In this document: positions 1-5,198 of the stretch, in pieces
How the letters are laid out: the number at the start of each line of letters is the position of its first letter
Position numbering within the stretch: position 1 is the stretch's first letter
Origin: Thermoanaerobaculia bacterium
GTDB lineage: Bacteria; Acidobacteriota; Thermoanaerobaculia; Multivoradales; UBA5704
Length of the DNA: 23,636 bases
Direction: 5' to 3'
Assembly: GCA_025937035.1 (NCBI GenBank)
Contig: JAICSG010000001.1
Location: forward strand, 1-23,636
Notes under the pieces: model-generated
Seen by the model: the letters and a program-made list of their open reading frames with translations, nothing else
Database searches by the model: none
Told to the model about the DNA's origin: nothing
Made by a program: the position numbers and the translations under genes

Positions 1-1
1 G

Positions 2-877
2 GAGAGGGTGCGCGACATGGCCGCGCGCGCCTGGGCGGCCCTGGGGGGCGCGCAGCGCATCCGCGGCGATTTCCACGACGCCGAGGCGAGCTTCGTGCGC
101 GCCGAGCAGCGGCTCAAGCAGGGCACCGGCGATCTGGTGGAGAAGGCGCACATGCTCCTGCTCAAGGCCTCGCTGCGCGGCAACCAGCAGCGCTTCCGGG
201 AGGCCTTCCAACTGCTCGACCGGGTGACGTCGCTCGGCCGCCGGTGCGAGGACGACCACCTGTGCGGCAAGGCGCTGATCATGCGCGGCTTCCTGCTCGG
301 CCTCGCCAACGATCCGGAGGCGGCCATCCGCCACCTCACGGAAGGGCTGGCGAAGGTCGACCCCGAGACCGATCCGCGCCTGGTGATCGTGGCCCAGCAC
401 AACCTGACGCTCTATCTGGCCGAGGGGGGGCGCTACCGCGAGGCGATGAGCCTCCTGGAGAGCGCGCGCCCGCTCTACTATCAGGTGGGCGACCAGATGA
501 GCCTGCTGCGCCTGCGCTGGGTGGAGGGGAAGATCGCCAGCGCCCTGGGGCATTTCAACGAGGCCGAGGAGCTGTTGCGCGGCGTGCAGGCGGAGCTGAT
601 CGAGCGCGAGTTGGGCTACGACGCCGCCCTGCTGTCGCTCGACCTCGCCACCATCTACGCCAGCCAGGGGCGGAGCGCCGAGATGCGGCGCCTGGCCGAG
701 GAGATGATCCCGATCTTCAAGTCGCGGGACATCCACCGGGAGGCGATCGCCGCGCTCTTCGTCTTCCAGAAGGCGGCGGAGATGGAGCGCGTCACCCTCG
801 GCCTGATCCGGGACGTGACCAGTTATCTCAAGGAATCCCGCGCCAACGCGAGCCTCCGTTCCCGCGAGCCGCGCTGA
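2..877 (+). CDS. TPR-repeat protein TPR1 (5' truncated by window edge)
   Basis: The reading frame is open from base 2 to a TGA at 875-877. No start is needed inside the window because the visible protein aligns with the middle and C-terminal parts of two paralogues downstream (2409-3782 and 3863-5194), and its first residues fall about 150 residues into those proteins. Shared blocks are an ARAW segment at the left end, an LRLRW(V/L)EGK segment near the middle and an (I/N)(H/L)REAIAALFVF-like helix near the end. The fold is all-helical with repeated A/G-rich helix pairs every 34-40 residues, as in tetratricopeptide repeats, which usually bind peptides or partner proteins. No signal peptide or membrane segment is visible in the part shown. 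In this locus the partner is probably a short sigma factor encoded just left of the window, by analogy with the sigma2-TPR2 pair. Function unknown. Confidence 0.8.
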   Translation, partial: ERVRDMAARAWAALGGAQRIRGDFHDAEASFVRAEQRLKQGTGDLVEKAHMLLLKASLRGNQQRFREAFQLLDRVTSLGRRCEDDHLCGKALIMRGFLLGLANDPEAAIRHLTEGLAKVDPETDPRLVIVAQHNLTLYLAEGGRYREAMSLLESARPLYYQVGDQMSLLRLRWVEGKIASALGHFNEAEELLRGVQAELIERELGYDAALLSLDLATIYASQGRSAEMRRLAEEMIPIFKSRDIHREAIAALFVFQKAAEMERVTLGLIRDVTSYLKESRANASLRSREPR

Positions 878-925
878 GGGGTTCCTTTTTCCTTTGCCTT
901 TTTGCCCTCCCGCCGGCACCGCCCC

Positions 926-956
926 GCTGGACAATCCCGGGGTGGGCTGATAAGCT
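926..956 (+). promoter_or_regulatory. Possible promoter upstream of sigma1
   Basis: GCTGGACA at 926-933 contains TGGACA (5 of 6 matches to the -35 consensus). Seventeen bases later is TAAGCT at 951-956, a poor -10. The same GCTGGACA octamer occurs at 1816-1823 in front of sigma2, at a similar distance from the start codon, which is the main reason for listing it. Confidence 0.3.
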
Positions 957-983
957 GATTTTTTAGATACACTTAAGGCCATC

Positions 984-1520
984 ATGAGCGCTTCGGTACC
1001 CCCCGATCCGGCGGAGCCTACCCTGGAGGAGATCCTCGCGCGGGCCGAGCCCAGGCTCAAGCGGGTCCTCAGCCGGTATCGCATCCCTGCCCAGGACGCG
1101 GACGATCTCCTCCAGGAGACCTTCTTGATCCTGGTTTCCAAGGCGGGGAGCATCCGGAACCACGACGCCTGGCTGGTCGCCACCCTGGCCAACCGCTGCA
1201 TCATCTACTGGCGCAAGCAGCGGTCGAAGCTCTGGGACCTGGTCGACACCACCATCCTCGAGCTGTTGGCCGACGTCGAGGCGCCCCCCCAGGAGAGCGC
1301 CGAGCTGCGCCACGACCTCGACTCCCTGCTCTCCCATCTGCCCGACCGCTGCCGCTCCCTGCTGCGCCTGCGCTATGGGTACGGCTGCAACACCACCGAG
1401 ACGGCGGAGCGGATGGGCTACTGCAAGTCGAGCATCCGCAAGGTGACCCGCCGCTGCCTGGCGGCGCTCACCGAGCAGCTCCTCGACGCCGGCTTTCACC
1501 AGAGCCAGACCGGCTCCTGA
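984..1520 (+). CDS. Short sigma-70 family (ECF-like) RNA polymerase sigma factor, sigma1
   Basis: This 178-residue protein has the two-domain layout of ECF-type sigma factors. Region 2 spans about residues 20-85 and contains DADDLLQETFLIL (core-binding helix 2.2) and a W/R-rich 2.4-like stretch, IIYWRKQRSK. Region 4 spans about 108-165, with LPDRCRSLLRLRYGYG followed by a helix-turn-helix (TETAERMGYCKSSIRKVTRRCLAAL). It should direct RNA polymerase to a small set of promoters. It is clearly paralogous to sigma2 at 1882-2412; both share RYRIP, QES and LP(D/E)RCRSLL. Unlike sigma2 it is not followed by a coupled TPR gene: the next ORF is a 27-codon peptide at 1686. The start is the ATG behind a weak AAGG ribosome binding site. 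Its region 4 has two extra Cys (C135, C147), which may or may not matter. No membrane anti-sigma gene is present beside it. Confidence 0.85.
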   Translation: MSASVPPDPAEPTLEEILARAEPRLKRVLSRYRIPAQDADDLLQETFLILVSKAGSIRNHDAWLVATLANRCIIYWRKQRSKLWDLVDTTILELLADVEAPPQESAELRHDLDSLLSHLPDRCRSLLRLRYGYGCNTTETAERMGYCKSSIRKVTRRCLAALTEQLLDAGFHQSQTGS

Positions 1521-1565
1521 CCCGGCCGTTCCCCTCGCCGGCTTCCGGGCGGCCCTCCCGCCCGC

Positions 1566-1581
1566 GGGGAACATTTTCCCC
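1566..1581 (+). promoter_or_regulatory. Perfect inverted repeat GGGGAA-CATT-TTCCCC
   Basis: The 6-bp arms are perfectly complementary around a 4-nt loop, 46 bp after the sigma1 stop and 105 bp before the peptide start. As RNA it is a hairpin followed by AATTTA, a poor U-tract, so it is at best a weak terminator for sigma1. As DNA it is operator-like. GGAAC at 1568-1572, followed 15 bp later by CGTGTC, also resembles an ECF-type -35/-10 pair. The three readings cannot be separated from sequence alone. Confidence 0.35.
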
Positions 1582-1588
1582 AATTTAC

Positions 1589-1606
1589 GTGTCTCCTGAA
1601 GCGGCT
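1589..1606 (+). repeat. Leader motif copy A (GTGTCTC-CTG-AAGCGGCT)
   Basis: This motif recurs at 1843-1857 as GTGTCTC-AAGCAGCT, in the leader of sigma2. Both copies are preceded by TTA(C). The match is 14 of 15 bases apart from a 3-nt insertion. It could be a shared regulatory site or the remnant of a duplicated sigma-gene leader. Confidence 0.4.
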
Positions 1607-1673
1607 CGGCGGTAACTCTACTGATGAGCCCAACACACGCCTATGGCTATTCGGTCACAGGCGATTTTTTGAA

Positions 1674-1679
1674 AAGGAG
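1674..1679 (+). promoter_or_regulatory. Strong Shine-Dalgarno for the small ORF
   Basis: AAGGAG ends 6 bases before the ATG at 1686 and lies in an A-rich stretch (GAAAAGGAGA). It is one of the best-spaced ribosome binding sites in the window. It points to ATG 1686, not ATG 1624, as the start that is used. Confidence 0.65.
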
Positions 1680-1685
1680 AACGCC

Positions 1686-1769
1686 ATGTCTCAGCTCTTG
1701 TTGTGGTTGGCGACCGCGGTCAGCAGTCTGGATGTCGGCGTGCGGATCGATCCGGACGGCATCTGGTAG
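1686..1769 (+). CDS. 27-aa hydrophobic small protein / candidate signal peptide
   Basis: ATG 1686 to TAG 1767-1769 encodes 27 residues. Residues 4-12 (LLLWLATAV) are hydrophobic. Residues 13-27 are a polar tail, SSLDVGVRIDPDGIW, with three Asp, one Arg and a terminal Trp. I do not recognise it as a named family. Support comes from a near-ideal ribosome binding site, its position between two sigma-factor genes in a TPR cluster, and a composition unlike random GC-rich frames. It is too short for a cleavable signal peptide plus a domain, but it could be a membrane-associated or exported peptide, a peptide ligand for the neighbouring TPR proteins, a modified-peptide precursor, or a leader peptide. 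The IDPDG turn is the part I would expect to be conserved if the gene is real. A chance ORF remains possible. Confidence 0.5.
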   Translation: MSQLLLWLATAVSSLDVGVRIDPDGIW

Positions 1770-1795
1770 GCGGCCTCTGGAGAGGAGGAGAGGCG

Positions 1796-1810
1796 CCCCC
1801 GCGGAGGGGG
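1796..1810 (+). terminator. Weak hairpin after the small ORF
   Basis: CCCCC (1796-1800) and GGGGG (1806-1810) can pair around a GCGGA loop, 27 nt after the small ORF stop. No T-run follows, so it is only a possible pause or processing hairpin. Confidence 0.2.
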
Positions 1811-1815
1811 ATCCG

Positions 1816-1846
1816 GCTGGACATGGCTCCGGGATGGTGTTAGTGT
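1816..1846 (+). promoter_or_regulatory. Possible promoter upstream of sigma2
   Basis: GCTGGACA at 1816-1823 repeats the octamer in front of sigma1 (926-933). TGGACA would be the -35, and 17 bp later is TAGTGT (1841-1846), a weak -10. In both cases CCGGG and TGG follow within the spacer, so the two promoter regions look related by descent. Confidence 0.3.
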
Positions 1847-1857
1847 CTCAAGCAGCT
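1843..1857 (+). repeat. Leader motif copy B (GTGTCTC-AAGCAGCT)
   Basis: Second copy of the motif described at 1589-1606. It ends 13 nt before the upstream ATG at 1871 and overlaps the putative -10 region of sigma2. Confidence 0.4.
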
Positions 1858-1870
1858 TAGAAGAGACGCG

Positions 1871-1885
1871 ATGTCCATACGATGA
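1871..1885 (+). CDS. Four-codon upstream ORF (MSIR) overlapping the sigma2 start
   Basis: ATG TCC ATA CGA TGA starts at 1871, and its stop overlaps the sigma2 start codon (ATGA at 1882-1885). The purine-rich AGAAGAGA stretch is spaced about 5 nt from ATG 1871 but about 16 nt from ATG 1882. Ribosomes may therefore load on the mini-ORF and re-initiate on sigma2. This rests on spacing only. Confidence 0.25.
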   Translation: MSIR

Positions 1886-2412
1886 GCACGCTGGACCACC
1901 CACAAGTCGAGTCCTCTCTTGAGGGTTTTCTCAAGGCGGTCCGGCCTCGTCTGAAGGCGGCGTTCGCCCGCTACCGGATCCCCCCGCAGGATACCGAGGA
2001 CATCCTCCAGCAGGCCCTGATGGCCCTGATCCACCACCAGGAAGAGATCCGCGATCCCGAGGCCTGGCTGCTGGGGACGGTGCGCAACAAGTGCCTGCTG
2101 TACTGGCGGGAGCAGCGGCGGCGGCTCTACGAATCGGTCGACGCCGCGGTCCTGGAGGCGATCGCCGAGCCGGTGGGACCGGCCCAGGAGAGCTCCCACC
2201 TGCAGCACGATCTGGCCCAGGCGCTGGAGCGGCTGCCCGAGCGCTGCCGGTCGCTGCTCTGGATGCGCTACCGCCAGGGGTACGATCCGCCGGAGCTGGC
2301 CGAGCGGCTGGGCTACAGCCCGTCGAGCATCAGCAAGGTCACCACGCGGTGCCTGGCCGCGCTGACCCGGCATCTCTTCGCGTCAGGGATCTACCGGAGG
2401 AAGGTGGAGTGA
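1882..2412 (+). CDS. Short sigma-70 family (ECF-like) RNA polymerase sigma factor, sigma2
   Basis: This 176-residue protein has region 2 at about residues 20-82 (RYRIPPQDTEDILQQALMAL, then LLYWREQRRR) and region 4 at about 108-165 (LPERCRSLLWMRYRQGY, then the helix-turn-helix ELAERLGYSPSSISKVTTRCLAAL). It is a close paralogue of sigma1 with the same domain spacing. Its stop TGA overlaps the GTG start of the TPR2 gene (GTGA at 2409-2412), so the two products are almost certainly made together. TPR2 begins with a zinc-finger-like element of the kind seen in anti-sigma factors, so TPR2 may hold or deliver this sigma factor. No transmembrane anti-sigma factor is present, so any control is probably cytoplasmic. 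The core-binding helix reads DILQQAL, less canonical than DLLQETF in sigma1. Confidence 0.85.
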   Translation: MSTLDHPQVESSLEGFLKAVRPRLKAAFARYRIPPQDTEDILQQALMALIHHQEEIRDPEAWLLGTVRNKCLLYWREQRRRLYESVDAAVLEAIAEPVGPAQESSHLQHDLAQALERLPERCRSLLWMRYRQGYDPPELAERLGYSPSSISKVTTRCLAALTRHLFASGIYRRKVE

Positions 2413-3782
2413 AGGCCGGTCCCCATCCGGAGCCGGGCGTGCTCGAGCAGTTCGTGCTCGGGCGTCTCTCGCCGCAGGAGATGCGCGAGACCGCGCGCCA
2501 TCTCCTCGCCGGATGCCCGCGGTGCCAGGAGGTCACGGCGGTCCTCTGGGAGCCCGCCGACGTATTCGAGGATCCACAGACCCTCGCCACCGCCGAGATC
2601 TCCGAGGATGCGGCCTACGACGCCGTCCTCGACCGGGTCTTCGAGAGGGTCGCCGCCGTCGAGTCGCTGCTCGCCGGGCAGCGGGCCGCCGGCCGCCGGC
2701 TCTACGAGGAGCTGATGCAGTGCCCGGCGGAGCGCCGGCACCTGCTGCTGGCCAACTGCCAGCGCTTCCGCAACCGGATGCTCTGCGAGCGGCTCATCGA
2801 GGCGAGCTACGAAGCCTGCTTCGAGGACCCCCGCCGCGCGGTCGACGTGGCCCGGCTCGCCGTGGCGGCGGTGGGGCGCCTGGAGGCCGACGATTGCGGG
2901 GGCGGCGAGGCCCTGGACGGCCTGCGGGCCCGGGCCTGGGCTCACCTGGGCAACGCCCACCGCACGAGCTTCGACCTCCAGAATGCCGAGGCCGCCTTCA
3001 CCACCGTCGAGGCGCTGCTGAACGAGAGCCAGATCTCCCTCGCCGAGAAGGCCAAGGTGCTGTCGCTCCTGGCCTCCTGGCGCAAGGTGCAGCGGCGGTT
3101 CGCGGAGGCCCAGCAGATCTTCGACCGCGTGGCGGCCCTCTACAAGCGGCTGGGGCAGTGGGACCTGCTCGGCAGGACGCTCCTCCAGAAGGCGCTGGTC
3201 TGCGGCGAGGCGGGTGATGGGGAAGGGGAGATGAGGCTGCTGCGGCGGGCGCTCGACCTGATCGACCCGCAGTCCGATCCGCGCACCTTCCTGGCCGCCC
3301 GTCACAACCTCATCAACGCCCTCTACGAGAGCGGCCGGGTGCGCGAGGCCTTCGCCCTGCTCTACCACACGCGCCCGCTCTACCTGCAGGCGGGGGACCG
3401 CATGAATCTCCTGCGGCTCCGCTGGCTGGAGGGGCTGGTCGCCTTCGGCCTGCAGCGGATCGACCAGGCCGAGGCGGCCTTCCGCGAGGTCCGTGAGGCC
3501 TTCCTGGAGCTCGGGCTGGGCTACGAGGCCGCCCTGGCCGCCCTCGACCTCGCCGGGGTCTACGTGGTGCAGGGGCGCGGCGCCGACGTCAGCCGCGTGG
3601 CCGAGGAGACGCTGAAGATCTTCCAGTCCTACAACACTCACCGCGAGGCCATCGCGGCGCTCCTCGTCTTCTGCGCCGCCGCCCGTCTCGACCGGGCGGG
3701 CCTCGACCTCGTCCGCCAGGTCTCGACCTTCCTCAAGCGCGCGCGCAACAATCCGGACCTCCGATTCTCCGCCCCCTCCTGA
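2409..3782 (+). CDS. Zinc-finger-like / TPR-repeat protein TPR2, coupled to sigma2
   Basis: I choose GTG 2409 as the start. It overlaps the sigma2 stop as GTGA, has GGAGG at 2396-2400 eight bases upstream, and avoids overlap with sigma2; the frame stays open further left only as a shadow. The product is 457 residues. At the N-terminus, ARHLLAGCPRCQEV gives H31, C36 and C39, an H-x4-C-x2-C arrangement resembling the zinc-binding anti-sigma (zf-HC2-like) element. From about residue 140 the protein is helical TPR-like repeats homologous to TPR1 and TPR3. There is no transmembrane segment, unlike classical membrane anti-sigma factors, so it is expected to be cytoplasmic. Inferred role: partner or regulator of sigma2 whose TPR superhelix binds a peptide or protein signal. 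Family known in outline only; function not established. Confidence 0.8.
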   Translation: MKAGPHPEPGVLEQFVLGRLSPQEMRETARHLLAGCPRCQEVTAVLWEPADVFEDPQTLATAEISEDAAYDAVLDRVFERVAAVESLLAGQRAAGRRLYEELMQCPAERRHLLLANCQRFRNRMLCERLIEASYEACFEDPRRAVDVARLAVAAVGRLEADDCGGGEALDGLRARAWAHLGNAHRTSFDLQNAEAAFTTVEALLNESQISLAEKAKVLSLLASWRKVQRRFAEAQQIFDRVAALYKRLGQWDLLGRTLLQKALVCGEAGDGEGEMRLLRRALDLIDPQSDPRTFLAARHNLINALYESGRVREAFALLYHTRPLYLQAGDRMNLLRLRWLEGLVAFGLQRIDQAEAAFREVREAFLELGLGYEAALAALDLAGVYVVQGRGADVSRVAEETLKIFQSYNTHREAIAALLVFCAAARLDRAGLDLVRQVSTFLKRARNNPDLRFSAPS

Positions 3783-3790
3783 GCCGTTCT

Positions 3791-3817
3791 CCGCGTGCCG
3801 TCCTCGCGCGGTTTTTT
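3791..3817 (+). terminator. Possible intrinsic terminator after TPR2
   Basis: CCGCG (3791-3795) and CGCGG (3807-3811) can form a 5-bp GC stem with an 11-nt loop, followed directly by six T (3812-3817). The stem is short, but the T-run is clean in an otherwise GC-rich region. It lies 9 nt after the TPR2 stop. Confidence 0.4.
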
Positions 3818-3821
3818 CTGC

Positions 3822-3827
3822 TAAAAT
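3822..3827 (+). promoter_or_regulatory. Possible -10 element (TAAAAT) upstream of TPR3
   Basis: TAAAAT sits in an A/T-rich island (CTGCTAAAATAAAAAG) 35 bp before the TPR3 start and directly after the putative TPR2 terminator. No good -35 is visible 16-18 bp upstream. It suggests that TPR3 and ndh form their own transcription unit. Confidence 0.3.
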
Positions 3828-3862
3828 AAAAAGAGTGACGGTCTTTTTCCGTTCCGAAGACC

Positions 3863-5194
3863 ATGACCTCGCGCCGCATCGATCCTGAGCAATCCGCCAA
3901 GCTCTTCCAGGTGCTGAGCGGGGGTGAGAGCCGCTGGATCGTCCGCGACCTGCTCGCCTCCCGGAGGGCCCGCGCCGGAGCGGCCGGACCGCGGCCGGAG
4001 AAGGGGAGCCGCCGGGCCTGCGTGGCGCCGGACTACAGCCCGGCGTTCCGGGGCCTCTCCGCCCGTCTGCGGGACCACGTGCTGGAGATGGCGTACCAGC
4101 GCCAACAGCTCCCGGTCTTGCGCGAGCGCCTGCGGGAGCTCCCCCCCGACGACCGGCGCATCCTCCTGCGCGCCGATCCGGCGTTCCACAACTGGGCTCT
4201 GGGAGAGGAGCTGATCGAGGAGAGCCGGAAGAGCCTGGGCTCCGATCTCGACCGGGCCCGGGAGATGGCGGACTGCGCCACGATCGTCACCGGTGCGCTG
4301 GAGGCCGGAAGCGACTTCGGCGGCGCGCTGATCAACGACCTCAAGGCCCGCGCCTGGGGGGCTCGCGGCGAGGTGCTCCGCCGCCTTTCCGACCTGCGGG
4401 GCGCCGGCGAGGCGTTCGCCGCCGCCGAGGGCTTTCTCGAGGAGGGGACGGGAGATCCGCTGGAGGGGGCCGGGATTCTCGAGCTGAAGGCGGCGCTGTA
4501 CCGGGATCAGAGCCGCACCCGGGATGCCCACTGCATGCTCGACGACGCGGCCGCCGTCTACCGGCGGTACCGGGACTTCCATCTCCTGGGCCGCGCCTAT
4601 ATCCGGAAGGGGGCTGTCCACGGACAGGCAGGTGAGCTGGCGGCGGCGATCGACTGGCTGCGCCAGGGCCTGAGCCTGATCGAGCCGGAGCGCGACCGCC
4701 CCTTGAGCCTGGCGGCGCGGCATTGCCTCATGCTCTACCTGACCGAGAGCGGCCGGGCCCGGGAGGCCCGCTTTCTGCTCAAGGCCTCGCGGGCCGAGAT
4801 GCTGCGGCACGGCACCCCGTGGCTCCTCGCCCGCCTCCGCTGGCTGGAAGGGAAGATCTACGACGCGCTCTGCTTCCCTGTCGAGGCCGAGCGCGCGCTG
4901 CTCGACGCCCGCCAGGGGTTCCTCGATTTGAAGACCGAGCTCAACGCCGCGGCGGTCTCCCTCGACCTCGCCGTTCTCTACGTGGCCCATGGACGCGCCG
5001 CGGAGGTGCGGCGGCTGACCGCGGAGATCCTGCCCATCTTCCGCTCGCGGGAGCTCCACCGGGAGGCGATCGCCGCCCTCCTGGCCCTCCGGCAGGCATC
5101 CCGGCTGGAGACCCGAAGCGCCCAGCTCCTGGCCGAGATCCGGGCTCACCTCGATCGCACCCGCGATCCCAACCTGCGCTTCGAGCCGCTCTGA
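3863..5194 (+). CDS. TPR-repeat protein TPR3 with degenerate zinc-finger element
   Basis: This 443-residue protein is paralogous to TPR2 and TPR1 over most of its length. Matching blocks include DDRRILLRAD, LKARAWGARGEV, ARLRWLEGKIYDAL and LHREAIAALLAL. Its N-terminus aligns with that of TPR2, but the H-x4-C-x2-C ligands have become D29, R34 and R37 (DLLASRRAR against HLLAGCPRC), so it cannot bind zinc there. No sigma gene is coupled to it: it stands behind a probable terminator with its own A/T-rich upstream region, and it is followed after 4 nt by ndh. The helical repeats suggest a peptide or protein scaffold in the cytoplasm; no signal peptide or membrane span is seen. It may have diverged from sigma control or act as a competitor of TPR2. 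Function unknown. The start has only a weak ribosome binding site. Confidence 0.75.
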   Translation: MTSRRIDPEQSAKLFQVLSGGESRWIVRDLLASRRARAGAAGPRPEKGSRRACVAPDYSPAFRGLSARLRDHVLEMAYQRQQLPVLRERLRELPPDDRRILLRADPAFHNWALGEELIEESRKSLGSDLDRAREMADCATIVTGALEAGSDFGGALINDLKARAWGARGEVLRRLSDLRGAGEAFAAAEGFLEEGTGDPLEGAGILELKAALYRDQSRTRDAHCMLDDAAAVYRRYRDFHLLGRAYIRKGAVHGQAGELAAAIDWLRQGLSLIEPERDRPLSLAARHCLMLYLTESGRAREARFLLKASRAEMLRHGTPWLLARLRWLEGKIYDALCFPVEAERALLDARQGFLDLKTELNAAAVSLDLAVLYVAHGRAAEVRRLTAEILPIFRSRELHREAIAALLALRQASRLETRSAQLLAEIRAHLDRTRDPNLRFEPL

Positions 5195-5198
5195 GGTC

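Larger units (their letters stand above)
1521..1685 (+). other. Intergenic leader ahead of the small peptide ORF
   Basis: This is the left part of the 361-bp gap between the two sigma genes. It holds a perfect 6+6 inverted repeat (1566-1581), a motif (1589-1606) that recurs in front of sigma2, and the ribosome binding site of the small ORF. A longer frame starts at ATG 1624, but its protein has no family features and it overlaps the better-supported 1686 ORF in another frame, so I do not call it. Confidence 0.6.

Noticed and set aside
877..983. Second micro-ORF between TPR1 and sigma1
   Set aside because: No ATG with a ribosome binding site occurs before the sigma1 start; the T-rich stretch at 885-907 has no convincing hairpin either.
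1624..1860. 78-codon ORF in the gap between the sigma genes
   Set aside because: It lacks a ribosome binding site, has low-quality Arg/Pro/Gly composition, and overlaps the better-supported 27-codon ORF in a different frame.
2091..2408. Longer N-terminus for TPR2 starting at 2091
   Set aside because: It lies inside the sigma2 gene in another frame and has the Gly/Ala/Arg-rich composition of a shadow; GTG 2409 has an overlapping stop and good ribosome binding site.
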